From NCBI GenBank assembly GCA_919901335.1, contig CAKKOZ010000061.1:1-26744 (forward strand): a DNA stretch of 26,744 bases, written 5' to 3'. Shown piece after piece: positions 7,987 through 15,683 of the stretch (position 1 is the stretch's first letter; every line of letters starts with the position of its first letter). The position numbers were made by a program, and so were the translations under genes. Origin of the DNA: Nitrospiria bacterium. Lineage in GTDB: Bacteria; Nitrospirota; Nitrospiria; JACQBZ01. The notes under the pieces were generated by a model. It saw nothing but the letters and a program-made list of their open reading frames with translations, was not told the origin of the DNA and did not search any database.

Positions 7987-9595
7987 GCGGCTTCTCAAAA
8001 TACTTCATTGTGAAATACTGCTGGCCGATGGTCAAGACATTGTTCGTGAGCATGTAGAGGACCAGACCGGAAGAGAAGTTTAAGAAGAGGAACGTCATGA
8101 GGACCGGCATCATCAGGAAGAGCTTGGCCTGCAGGGGATCCATCGTGGTCGGCTGCATTTTCTGTTGGATGAACATCGTCAGTCCCATGAGAATCGGGAG
8201 AACGAAATAGGGATCTTTGTCGGACAGGTCCTGGACCCAGAGCGCAAACGGCGCCTGGCGTATCTCGATGGTCGTATAGAGCACGTTGAACAGCGCCACA
8301 AACACGGGTATCTGGAGAAGCATTGGGAGACACCCCCCCAGCGGGTTGGCCTTGTTTTTTTGGTATAGCTCCATCATTTCCCGTTGGAGGCGCGGCTTAT
8401 CGTCTTTGTGTTTCTTTTGCAGGACCTGCAGTTGCGGCTGAAGAACCTGCATGTCTTTCATCGACCGATAGCTCTTGTGCGAAAGGGGAATGAAGACCAC
8501 GCGGACACCGACCGTCAACAAAATGATCGCCACGCCGTAATTGCCGGTGAATCCGTGGAAGAACTGGAGGACGTGAAACAGCGGCTGGGCAATAAAACGG
8601 ACGATCGCCCAGCTCCCGTAGATAAACCAGCCGAAATCGACGGTTTCCTCCAGCCTCACTCCCAGCGATAGCAGACGCCGGTGTTCCTTCGGCCCGGTGT
8701 AGAGAAGCACATGATGAACGACGGGCCCGGACCCGGCGGACTCAAATTCCAGCGCGGCATTCATTTCCTTGGGTAAGGCGCGGCTTACAATGGCCGCGAC
8801 GGCTTTCGTCGGGATGGCCGCGGCGATGAAGTACTTGTCTTGAAGCGCCGTCCAGGCGACCTGCCCCTCATGCCGGATTTCTCCCTCGATTTTGTCGGGT
8901 TTGTCCTGTGTCAGTTCACCGTCGGACAGGGTCATGGGTCCGATAAAACCGACAAACCCTCCTTGCTGCCCCCAGTCCGTGATGCCGAAATCGGTGCCGA
9001 GCGAGAAGCGATAGCGGTCCGGAAAAGCGGCTGTCTCAATGTCCAACGAAATCCGGTAATCGTCATTCGAAAAAACAAACCGCTTGGAGATCTGCGCGCC
9101 CGAAGCGGGATCCAGAAAACGAAACAGGATTTGTCCCGTCTGGGTCCGCTCGTCCAGCATGATGTCCCGGCCTTCGACGGAATAGAGCCCCCGCTCAAGT
9201 CGGTCGTTGAGCCCCGCATCAGCCGTCTGAATCGAGAAGGCGGGGAGGGTGCCCGGCGACCCCTCGTATAATTTGATCCGCGTCTTTCGGTCGGGGCCGG
9301 TATGGTTTTTTAATTCCAGCCGCGCCAATGCCCCGCCGCGCGAAGTGAAGACGGCTCGGTAGAGCGTTGTTTCCACCAGAACGGTTTTTTCTTCTATGGG
9401 CCCGGGTTCGGCCTGGCCGGTCGGTATTTGTACGGGCTCGGCTGGTTTTGAGATCGTCGTCTTTTTATCATCGGATCGTTCGGTTTGCCCGGGCGGCTGC
9501 GGAGGGGGGAAGAGACCCAGTCTTTCAATGAAAAAGGGATAGGCGATCATGATCGCGAACGCCAGAAACAGAAAAAGGATAAACCGTTTGTCCAT
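7922..9595 (-). CDS. yidC: Membrane protein insertase YidC (Oxa1 family)
   Basis: A 557-aa inner-membrane insertase that integrates proteins alone or with SecYEG. The N-terminal membrane segment FILFLFLAFAIMIAYPFFI (residues 4-22) is followed by a Pro-rich linker and a large periplasmic beta-sandwich domain (about 60-330), a hallmark of Gram-negative YidC. The conserved C-terminal Oxa1 core has several membrane segments: the GVAIILLTVGVRVVFIPLSHKS region, the GGCLPMLLQIPVFVALFNVLY region, and LMTFLFLNFSSGLVLYMLTNN. A basic tail ends the protein. It begins 8 bp after yidD. In many bacteria jag (khpB) separates yidC from mnmE; here mnmE starts inside yidC. Confidence 0.97.
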   Translation of the reverse strand: MDKRFILFLFLAFAIMIAYPFFIERLGLFPPPQPPGQTERSDDKKTTISKPAEPVQIPTGQAEPGPIEEKTVLVETTLYRAVFTSRGGALARLELKNHTGPDRKTRIKLYEGSPGTLPAFSIQTADAGLNDRLERGLYSVEGRDIMLDERTQTGQILFRFLDPASGAQISKRFVFSNDDYRISLDIETAAFPDRYRFSLGTDFGITDWGQQGGFVGFIGPMTLSDGELTQDKPDKIEGEIRHEGQVAWTALQDKYFIAAAIPTKAVAAIVSRALPKEMNAALEFESAGSGPVVHHVLLYTGPKEHRRLLSLGVRLEETVDFGWFIYGSWAIVRFIAQPLFHVLQFFHGFTGNYGVAIILLTVGVRVVFIPLSHKSYRSMKDMQVLQPQLQVLQKKHKDDKPRLQREMMELYQKNKANPLGGCLPMLLQIPVFVALFNVLYTTIEIRQAPFALWVQDLSDKDPYFVLPILMGLTMFIQQKMQPTTMDPLQAKLFLMMPVLMTFLFLNFSSGLVLYMLTNNVLTIGQQYFTMKYFEKPHEKASGKTESGKPPAPGREKS

Positions 9596-9603
9596 AAATG
9601 TTT

Positions 9604-9813
9604 TTATCTAACGGGATCGTACCCGCCTGGATGGAACGGCTGACATTTCAGTAGTCGCGCGGCGGTGAGCCGCAGGCCCCTTATAACCCCATGCCGTCGG
9701 ACAGATTCCACGGCATAACAAGAGCAGGTCGGCGCGAATCGACAGGCCCTTGGCAATAAAGGGGAGAGGGTCCATTGGTAGAGTGTAATTAATCCGATCA
9801 GCGCTTGCTTCAT
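9604..9813 (-). CDS. yidD: Membrane protein insertion efficiency factor YidD
   Basis: A 69-aa member of the YidD (DUF37) family, an amphipathic membrane-associated protein that assists YidC-dependent insertion. Its signature is clear: LITLYQWTLSPLL, then CRFAPTCSCYAVESVRRHG (the family's CRF-PTCS-YA motif), then LLKCQPFHPGGYDPV at the C-terminus. The start ATG overlaps the rnpA stop by 4 bp, and the stop lies 8 bp before yidC. This is the normal rpmH-rnpA-yidD-yidC order of bacterial origins. Confidence 0.96.
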   Translation of the reverse strand: MKQALIGLITLYQWTLSPLLPRACRFAPTCSCYAVESVRRHGVIRGLRLTAARLLKCQPFHPGGYDPVR

Positions 9814-10154
9814 GGATGTCCTTTAAATAAATCAGCCTCTTCCAGAACCTGTTCAAAATCGCGGACGATCGCAGCATGGCGCTGTGTGAGCATGGCGTTC
9901 TTTGGGAAAAAAACAAGATCACAAGCCGGAGAAAGTTTCTTTTGAACTCCGTCGAAGAGGCTTCGCGCCACCCGCTTTGCCTTGTTTCTCCTCGCCGCGG
10001 CTCCAAATTTTCGACTAACGACCGCCGCAAAGCGGGAGTGAGAGAGGTTGTTTTTTCGGTAAATAATCCTAAATAATTCCGTGTCGACCTTTACTCCGTG
10101 TCGATACAGGACAGAGAACTGCAGACGCTTTTTTAATCGTTGGCTGCATTTCAT
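9810..10154 (-). CDS. rnpA: Ribonuclease P protein component
   Basis: A 114-aa basic protein subunit of RNase P, which binds the catalytic RNA and helps recognise the 5' leader of pre-tRNA. It has FSVLYRHGVKVDTELFRIIY near the N-terminus (the F-x-x-x-Y-x-x-G pattern). The central AAVVSRKFGAAARRNKAKRVARSLF contains the RNR-type RNA-binding motif, here RRNKAKR. It starts 9 bp after the rpmH stop and overlaps yidD by 4 bp. The length and motif order are normal. Confidence 0.95.
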   Translation of the reverse strand: MKCSQRLKKRLQFSVLYRHGVKVDTELFRIIYRKNNLSHSRFAAVVSRKFGAAARRNKAKRVARSLFDGVQKKLSPACDLVFFPKNAMLTQRHAAIVRDFEQVLEEADLFKGHP

Positions 10155-10163
10155 TAAACAACT

Positions 10164-10301
10164 CTATACCGTCAATCTTTTTCGTCCCTTGGCCCGACGA
10201 CGAGACAGAATACGGCGACCGTCTTTGGTTTCCATTCGTTTTAAAAACCCGTGCGTCTTTTTTCTTTTTCGGTTGCTGGGTTGTCGGTAGGTAATCGACA
10301 T
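10164..10301 (-). CDS. rpmH: 50S ribosomal protein L34
   Basis: A 45-aa ribosomal protein of the large subunit with the invariant pattern YRQPSNRKRKKTHGFLKRM and GRRILSRRRAKGRKRL. The frame stays open to 10358, but the start ATG at 10299-10301 is decided by a strong Shine-Dalgarno, AAGGAGGA, at 10305-10312 on the minus strand. It also fits the L34 length. It is the first gene of the left arm, with a consensus promoter 29 bp upstream of the start. Confidence 0.97.
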   Translation of the reverse strand: MSITYRQPSNRKRKKTHGFLKRMETKDGRRILSRRRAKGRKRLTV

Positions 10302-10329
10302 TGATCCTCCTTGATTTTTTGAAAAGGGT

Positions 10330-10358
10330 ATTATAGGGAGCTTCAACCTGGGAGTCAA
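10330..10358 (-). promoter_or_regulatory. Strong sigma-70 promoter for rpmH-rnpA-yidD-yidC
   Basis: On the minus strand, -35 TTGACT (10353-10358) and -10 TATAAT (10330-10335) are separated by exactly 17 bp. This is nearly a perfect consensus, placed about 20 nt before the rpmH ribosome site. It is the best promoter in the window and fits high expression of ribosomal protein L34. Confidence 0.85.
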
Positions 10359-10412
10359 TTAAAAACAGGGCGTATAATAAGTTCTTCTCTTTATAAGTAA
10401 ATTAAAGATCCG

Positions 10413-10434
10413 TAGTAGTAGGTCCTGTTGAAAA
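10413..10434. promoter_or_regulatory. Possible DnaA-trio element with weak DnaA box
   Basis: TAGTAGTAG (10413-10421), a 4-bp spacer GTCC and TGTTGAAAA (10426-10434, two mismatches from the reversed DnaA box TGTGGATAA) have the geometry of the bacterial origin unwinding element (DnaA box, GC-rich spacer, TAG/TAA trios). AT-rich sequence lies immediately on the side where unwinding would proceed. Confidence 0.35.
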
Positions 10435-10638
10435 AAAGGGCGTTTAACGGAACCGAAAGTAAACGGAGGTTTTTTTCTGGGGGGTAGTCATTGGATAAAA
10501 CTTGCTTTGTTTGTTCGACTTTGTTATCTTGTTTTCCAAACAAAACATTAAACAAGAAGTAGTTAAGTTGTTTTTATGTTGTGTTTGTTTGTGTTTCTAT
10601 ATACAATATAACTAATTGATTTATATAAGTAAACTTTA

Positions 10639-10658
10639 TTATTAACACGTGTTGATAA
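10639..10658. repeat. Near-perfect 20-bp palindrome upstream of dnaA
   Basis: TTATTAACACGTGTTGATAA pairs at 9 of 10 positions per arm. Each arm reads as a DnaA-box-like TTAT(T/C)AACA, so it could bind DnaA as an inverted pair about 23 bp before the dnaA start, or act as an operator for another dimeric regulator. It shares only the CACGTG core with parS. Confidence 0.6.
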
Positions 10659-10680
10659 GGCTGTTAAAAAGTGGGGGGTG

Positions 10681-12015
10681 ATGAAACCTGAAGAAATCTG
10701 GCAACGGGCCAGCGAGAGGATAGAGGCACGAGTCAACAAACAGACCCATGATACATGGTTTAAGGCGCTTTCGGTCGAGTCCTTCCAGGGAAAAGAAATC
10801 ACGCTCGTGGCCCCCAACCGTTTTTTCTGCGACTGGATTCGAGAGCATTACTACGAGATGCTCTCGGACGAGCTGGGGCGGGTTGCCCAGATCGAAGGCC
10901 TGAGGGTTAATATCATTGTAAAAGACGGCCAACCCACGCAGAGCGAGATCCTCCCCGCAGAAAAAACAGCCAAGGCCCGCCGAGGGATACAGCTTAACAC
11001 GAAATACACGTTTAACAGCTTCGTCGTTGGATCCTGCAACCAGTTCGCCCATGCAGCCTCCCTGGCCGTTGCGGAATCGCCCGCACGCGCCTATAACCCG
11101 TTATTCCTTTATGGCGGGGTCGGGCTCGGGAAAACGCACCTACTGAACGCCATCGGGAATTTTATTTTAGAAAAGCGGCCCGGGGCAAAGATCGCTTATC
11201 TTTCCTCGGAGCAGTTTACCAACGAAGTGATTAATTCGATTCGGTACGATCGCATGTTGGAGTTCCGCAATAAATATCGGGGCGTCGACACGCTTCTGGT
11301 GGACGATATCCAGTTTATCGCAGGGAAGGAGAGGACCCAGGAAGAATTCTTCCATACGTTCAATGCCCTTTACGAGGCGCACAAGCAGATCGTCCTCTCA
11401 AGCGACCGGTTCCCAAAAGAGATCCCCACGATCGAAGAACGCTTAAGGTCCCGGTTTGAATGGGGCTTAATCGCCGACCTCCAGGTCCCCGATCTTGAGA
11501 CCCGCATCGCCATTCTTCGGAAGAAGGCAGAGATGGAGGGAATCAACCTGCCGGATGATGTGGCGCACCTCTTAGCCGAGACGATCCGGGGAAATGTCCG
11601 CGAGCTGGAAGGGGCCCTGATCCGCGTGGGCGCCTTTTCCTCTCTAACGGGACAACCCATCACGACCGATCTGGCAAAGAAGATCCTCAGGGATTCGGTG
11701 CAGGCCAAGCGGATCCTCACGGCGGAGGAGATTCAGCGGGTGGTTGCGGAGCGATTCCATCTCAAGCAGGCCGAGATGAAATCAAAGAAGAGAACCAAAA
11801 CGATAGTCCAGCCCCGACAGATTACGATGTATCTTTGCCGGGTCCTGACGGCTCTCTCTTTTCCCGAAATCGGGCGGCATTTTGGCGGGAAGGACCACAC
11901 GACCGTGATCCATGCCTGCCGTCAGATTGAAAAACGGATGGAAGCCGATGCCGGATTCAAGCAGATGGTCGAATCCCTCACGCGACAATTAAAAGAAGGG
12001 CCGGGATCGCCCTAA
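10681..12015 (+). CDS. dnaA: Chromosomal replication initiator protein DnaA
   Basis: A 444-aa AAA+ initiator that binds and opens oriC and loads the replicative helicase. Domain I begins EEIWQRASERIEARV. Domain II is short. Domain III has Walker A GGVGLGKT (residues 145-152), Walker B LLVDDIQF (D208-D209) and the sensor region LSSDRFPKEIPTIEERLRSR. Domain IV ends with the DnaA-box recognition motif GGKDHTTVIHACRQIEK. The frame opens with GTG at 10678, but the ATG at 10681 gives the normal MKPEEIW start. The upstream GTGGGGGGTG is an unusually G-rich ribosome site very close to the start codon. Downstream, dnaN follows after 33 bp. Confidence 0.97.
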   Translation: MKPEEIWQRASERIEARVNKQTHDTWFKALSVESFQGKEITLVAPNRFFCDWIREHYYEMLSDELGRVAQIEGLRVNIIVKDGQPTQSEILPAEKTAKARRGIQLNTKYTFNSFVVGSCNQFAHAASLAVAESPARAYNPLFLYGGVGLGKTHLLNAIGNFILEKRPGAKIAYLSSEQFTNEVINSIRYDRMLEFRNKYRGVDTLLVDDIQFIAGKERTQEEFFHTFNALYEAHKQIVLSSDRFPKEIPTIEERLRSRFEWGLIADLQVPDLETRIAILRKKAEMEGINLPDDVAHLLAETIRGNVRELEGALIRVGAFSSLTGQPITTDLAKKILRDSVQAKRILTAEEIQRVVAERFHLKQAEMKSKKRTKTIVQPRQITMYLCRVLTALSFPEIGRHFGGKDHTTVIHACRQIEKRMEADAGFKQMVESLTRQLKEGPGSP

Positions 12016-12048
12016 CGAGCCGGGCCCTAAAGGCACGAGGAGGCTTAC

Positions 12049-13173
12049 ATGAAGCTAAAGATTTCACGAGGAGAACTGCTCACCGGTTTTCAACGGGTTC
12101 AGGGCGTAGTGGAGAAACGAAACACGATGCCGATCCTCTCAAATATTCTTTTGGAGGCGAAAGGGGACCAGGTCGTTCTGTTCGCGACCGATCTTGAAAT
12201 CGGCATCCGGGGAACCTACAAGGCCGAGGTGTCGCAACCGGGCGGGGTGACCGTTTCGGCCCGAAAGTTGTACGAGATCGTTCGTGAGCTCCCGGAAGGC
12301 ACCGTGACCATCACCTCTGCGGACAACCACGCGGTTGGTATCGAGGCCGGAAAGAGCGAGTTTAGGGTGATGGGACTGCCCCCGCAGGAGTTTCCGACCA
12401 TGCCCACGGTGGAATCCGAGCCGTTGATGTCCGTCGACCGCAAGATCCTCTCGGAGTTGATTCGAAAAACCGTCTTTGCCGCCGGCGACAACAACGCCCG
12501 ATACATCCTAAACGGACTTCTGGTCACGCTCTTTATGAAGGAAAAAAAACAGGCCATTCGGTTTGTCGGGACGGACGGCCACCGTCTGGCGGTCATCGAA
12601 CGACTGCTGGGGGACGGAAAGGGGAAGGGGTTCTCTGCGGAGCAGACCGCGATCGTCCCGAAGAAGGCGGCGATGGAGATCAAGAAGTTTCTGGACGAAA
12701 ACGAAGAAACGCCCGAGATCGGGGTGAGCAAAAACCAAATGATCTTTCGGCGGGGAAGCCTTTTGTTGCTTGCGCGACTGATGGAAGGAAGCTATCCCAA
12801 TTACCAGCAGGTGATCCCCAAGGAAAACGATAAGCGGGTGGTGGTGAAAAGGGCCGAGCTGGAAGGCGCGCTCCGCCGTGTATCCATTTTATCCCGCGAG
12901 AAAACCAGCGCGGTCAAGCTGGCCTTGGAACCGGATTCCATCACGCTGTCCTCAAGCAACCCGGAGGTGGGCGAGGCGAAAGAGACCCTCGAGGCCAAAT
13001 TCGGACAGGAAGGGCTCACAACGGGTTTCAATGCACGGTATTTTCTGGATATCCTGGCGGCGATGGATTCGGAAGAGGTCGTCTTAGAGTTTAAGGATGC
13101 TTTGAGCCCCTGCCTGGTCCGCCAGCCGGGAGACCCGGACTATTTGTGCGTGATCATGCCGATGCGGGTCTGA
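12049..13173 (+). CDS. dnaN: DNA polymerase III beta sliding clamp
   Basis: The 374-aa ring-forming processivity clamp for DNA polymerase III, also a docking site for repair and regulatory proteins. Three clamp domains are recognisable in order. The N-terminus reads FQRVQGVVEKRNTMPILSN. The middle domain contains RFVGTDGHRLAVIE, and the third carries YFLDILAAM. The C-terminus VIMPMRV forms the usual end. A good Shine-Dalgarno (AGGAGG, 12038-12043) lies 5 nt before the ATG. Its place after dnaA is the standard dnaA-dnaN order. Confidence 0.97.
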   Translation: MKLKISRGELLTGFQRVQGVVEKRNTMPILSNILLEAKGDQVVLFATDLEIGIRGTYKAEVSQPGGVTVSARKLYEIVRELPEGTVTITSADNHAVGIEAGKSEFRVMGLPPQEFPTMPTVESEPLMSVDRKILSELIRKTVFAAGDNNARYILNGLLVTLFMKEKKQAIRFVGTDGHRLAVIERLLGDGKGKGFSAEQTAIVPKKAAMEIKKFLDENEETPEIGVSKNQMIFRRGSLLLLARLMEGSYPNYQQVIPKENDKRVVVKRAELEGALRRVSILSREKTSAVKLALEPDSITLSSSNPEVGEAKETLEAKFGQEGLTTGFNARYFLDILAAMDSEEVVLEFKDALSPCLVRQPGDPDYLCVIMPMRV

Positions 13174-13234
13174 TGCCAAGGCTGAACCAATGACCCTCTC
13201 TCGTTTTGAGGAGCGGCATGGAGACGAAACGTCG

Positions 13235-15655
13235 ATGAAGTACGATGCGGAACAGATCAAGGTGTTGGAGGGACTGGATGCCGTCCGGAAGCGTCCGGCC
13301 ATGTACATCGGCAGCACCGGCGTGGACGGACTGCACCACCTCGTCTATGAAGCGGTGGACAATAGTGTGGACGAAGCGATGGGCGGCTTCTGCGACCGGA
13401 TCGAAGTCGTCCTCCACAGCGACGGAAGCTGCACGGTAACCGACAACGGCCGGGGAATCCCGACCGGCATGCATGCCGGCCAGAAGCGCTCGGCGGCCGA
13501 GGTGGTCTTGACCGTCCTCCACTCCGGCGGGAAGTTCGACCGGGAGTCGTACAAAGTATCGGGCGGCCTTCACGGCGTTGGGATCTCGGTTGTGAACGCC
13601 CTGTCGGAATGGCTGGAGCTGGAGATCTGGCAGAACGGACAGGTGTTTCAACAACGCTACCAGCGAGGTAAACCGGAGGCGCCGTTGAAGGCGACCGGTA
13701 AGACAAAAAAGCGCGGGACGAAAGTCACCTTCAAACCCGATTCCCAGATTTTTGAAGAGATGGATTTCAGTTTTGACACGCTGTCTCAACGGTTGCGCGA
13801 GATGGCCTTTCTAAATAAAGGGCTTCAGATCCTCCTGACGGATGAACGGACCGAAAAACATCAGGAGTTTTGTTACAAAGGCGGCATCATCTCGTTTGTG
13901 GAGCACCTCAATGAAAATAAAGATCCGCTCCACAAGCCGATTTATGTCTCGCGCGAGAAAACCGGTGTCCTGGTGGAAGTGGCCCTCCAGTACAACGATT
14001 CCTACTCCGATAACATCTTCTCCTTCGCCAACAACATCAATACCCGGGAGGGCGGAACCCATCTCGTCGGATTCAAGGCGGCGCTCACGCGAACCGTGAA
14101 CAGTTACGCCACGGCCAATAATCTATTAAAAGCCGACGACCAGGCCCTGACCGGGGACGATGTCCGCGAGGGGCTGACGGCCGTGATCAGCGTCAAGATT
14201 CCAGAACCGCAATTCGAAGGACAGACCAAGGCCAAGCTGGGGAACAGCGAGGTGAAGGGGATCGTGGAGGCGGCCGTCAACGAGACCCTCGGCGTCTACT
14301 TCGACCAGAATCCCGGTGTGGCTCGAAAGATCGCGGAGAAGGGAATCAACGCCGCGCGGGCCCGTGAGGCGGCGCGGAAGGCGAAGGAGCTCATCCGACG
14401 CAAGAATGCCTTGGACATCGGTTCCCTGCCCGGAAAACTGGCCGACTGTCAGGAGCGCGACCCGGCCCTCTCGGAGATTTTCATCGTGGAGGGCGATTCG
14501 GCCGGAGGGTCGGCCAAGCAGGGCCGGGACCGGCGCAATCAGGCGATCCTTCCGTTGAAGGGGAAGATTCTCAATGTGGAGCGGGCCCGTTTCGATAAGA
14601 TGATTTCGAGCGAGGAAATACGGACCTTGATCACGGCCCTGGGGACGGGGATCGGCTCGGAGGATTTTGATATTCTTAAAGCCCGTTATCACAAGATCAT
14701 TTTGATGTGCGATGCCGATGTGGACGGGTCGCACATCCGGACGCTGCTTCTGACCTTCTTTTTCCGGCAGATGTCGCAGATCATCGAGAAAGGCTATCTC
14801 TATATCGCCCAGCCGCCGCTCTTCAAGATCAAAAAGGGCAAAGAAGAGCACTACCTCCAGAACGAGAAAGAGTTCGAGGACTATTTCTTCAAACTGGGGA
14901 TGGACCGGGCGTCCGTCCTGACCGAGAAAGGGAAGAAAGCAATCCCGACCGACCGGCTGCAAAAGCTGTTTGCTGAAATGGGAAAATACCGTCAGCACCT
15001 CCTGCCGCTCAAAAAACGCGGAGCCACATCGGAGTTGATCCGGGCGTTACTTGAGGTCCGCCTCGATCCCAAGACGGATTGGAAGACGCCCAAGGCGCTC
15101 AAGCAATTTGAGCAGGTCCATCTCGACATCCTGAGGGAGGCCTTTCCACCGATGGCGAAAAAGGTCCGGGTGGAGAGCGATCTGTCGCGTCGGGACGACG
15201 GGTTCGTCCTGACAAGCTCGTTGAGCTGGGAAGGGCAGGTGATCGAGCGGCGCGTCGAGTCGGCCCAGGTGGATGCCGTTCTCGAGTCGGTCGAGTACAA
15301 GCGGCTCGAGACGGTCTATGACCAGATTCAAAAGATCGCGGCCCCGCCGTACCTCCTCTCAGCCGAAGGACAGGAGCCCCAGTTGGTTCGGACGATTGAA
15401 TCGGCGGTGGAGCAGGTCCTGGCCATCGGCCGGAGCGGCGCGACGATGCAGCGGTTCAAGGGCCTGGGCGAGATGAACCCCGATCAGCTTTGGGAGACGA
15501 CGATGGATCCCGAGAAGCGCGTCATTCTGCAGGTCAAGCTGGAGGATCGGGTGGCGGCCGAGGAAATATTTTCGGTCTTAATGGGAGACAAGGTTGAACC
15601 CCGCAAGGCCTTTATTGAGAAGCATGCACTGGAAGTGAAAAATCTGGATATTTAG
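13235..15655 (+). CDS. gyrB: DNA gyrase subunit B
   Basis: The ATPase subunit of gyrase, which with GyrA introduces negative supercoils. The GHKL ATP site includes EAVDNSVDEA, DNGRGIP and GGLHGVGISVVNALS. The TOPRIM domain has EGDSAGGSAKQGRDR (E419 onward) and DADVDGSHIRTLLLTFFFR with the metal-binding acidic residues. A long insert of about 165 residues precedes the final GLGEMNPDQLWETTMDP motif, as in Gram-negative GyrB. I chose the ATG at 13235 (MKYDAEQIKVLEGLDAVRKRP, 806 aa). An in-frame ATG at 13190 would add 15 residues and is possible. gyrA follows after 28 bp. Confidence 0.96.
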   Translation: MKYDAEQIKVLEGLDAVRKRPAMYIGSTGVDGLHHLVYEAVDNSVDEAMGGFCDRIEVVLHSDGSCTVTDNGRGIPTGMHAGQKRSAAEVVLTVLHSGGKFDRESYKVSGGLHGVGISVVNALSEWLELEIWQNGQVFQQRYQRGKPEAPLKATGKTKKRGTKVTFKPDSQIFEEMDFSFDTLSQRLREMAFLNKGLQILLTDERTEKHQEFCYKGGIISFVEHLNENKDPLHKPIYVSREKTGVLVEVALQYNDSYSDNIFSFANNINTREGGTHLVGFKAALTRTVNSYATANNLLKADDQALTGDDVREGLTAVISVKIPEPQFEGQTKAKLGNSEVKGIVEAAVNETLGVYFDQNPGVARKIAEKGINAARAREAARKAKELIRRKNALDIGSLPGKLADCQERDPALSEIFIVEGDSAGGSAKQGRDRRNQAILPLKGKILNVERARFDKMISSEEIRTLITALGTGIGSEDFDILKARYHKIILMCDADVDGSHIRTLLLTFFFRQMSQIIEKGYLYIAQPPLFKIKKGKEEHYLQNEKEFEDYFFKLGMDRASVLTEKGKKAIPTDRLQKLFAEMGKYRQHLLPLKKRGATSELIRALLEVRLDPKTDWKTPKALKQFEQVHLDILREAFPPMAKKVRVESDLSRRDDGFVLTSSLSWEGQVIERRVESAQVDAVLESVEYKRLETVYDQIQKIAAPPYLLSAEGQEPQLVRTIESAVEQVLAIGRSGATMQRFKGLGEMNPDQLWETTMDPEKRVILQVKLEDRVAAEEIFSVLMGDKVEPRKAFIEKHALEVKNLDI

Positions 15656-15683
15656 CAGGCCATTTTAAAATCAGAGGGAAGCC

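Larger units (their letters stand above)
10359..10680. other. Putative chromosomal origin region (oriC) between rpmH and dnaA
   Basis: A 320-bp gene-free stretch, much more AT-rich than its surroundings, lies between divergent rpmH and dnaA. Gene orientation switches here, so transcription runs away from this point on both sides, as expected at oriC. No perfect DnaA box (TTATCCACA) is visible. Weak 7-of-9 matches are at 10426-10434, 10490-10498 and 10532-10540, and an inverted pair of TTATNAACA-type sequences is at 10639-10658. AT-rich tracts at about 10370-10410 and 10600-10645 could serve for unwinding. The dnaA promoter should also be here; TTGATT (10616) followed by TATTAT (10637) is a poor candidate with a 15-bp spacer. 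Confidence 0.75.

Noticed and set aside
14126..14998. 290-codon open frame on the minus strand
   Set aside because: Antisense to the GyrB TOPRIM region; no ribosome site or domain.
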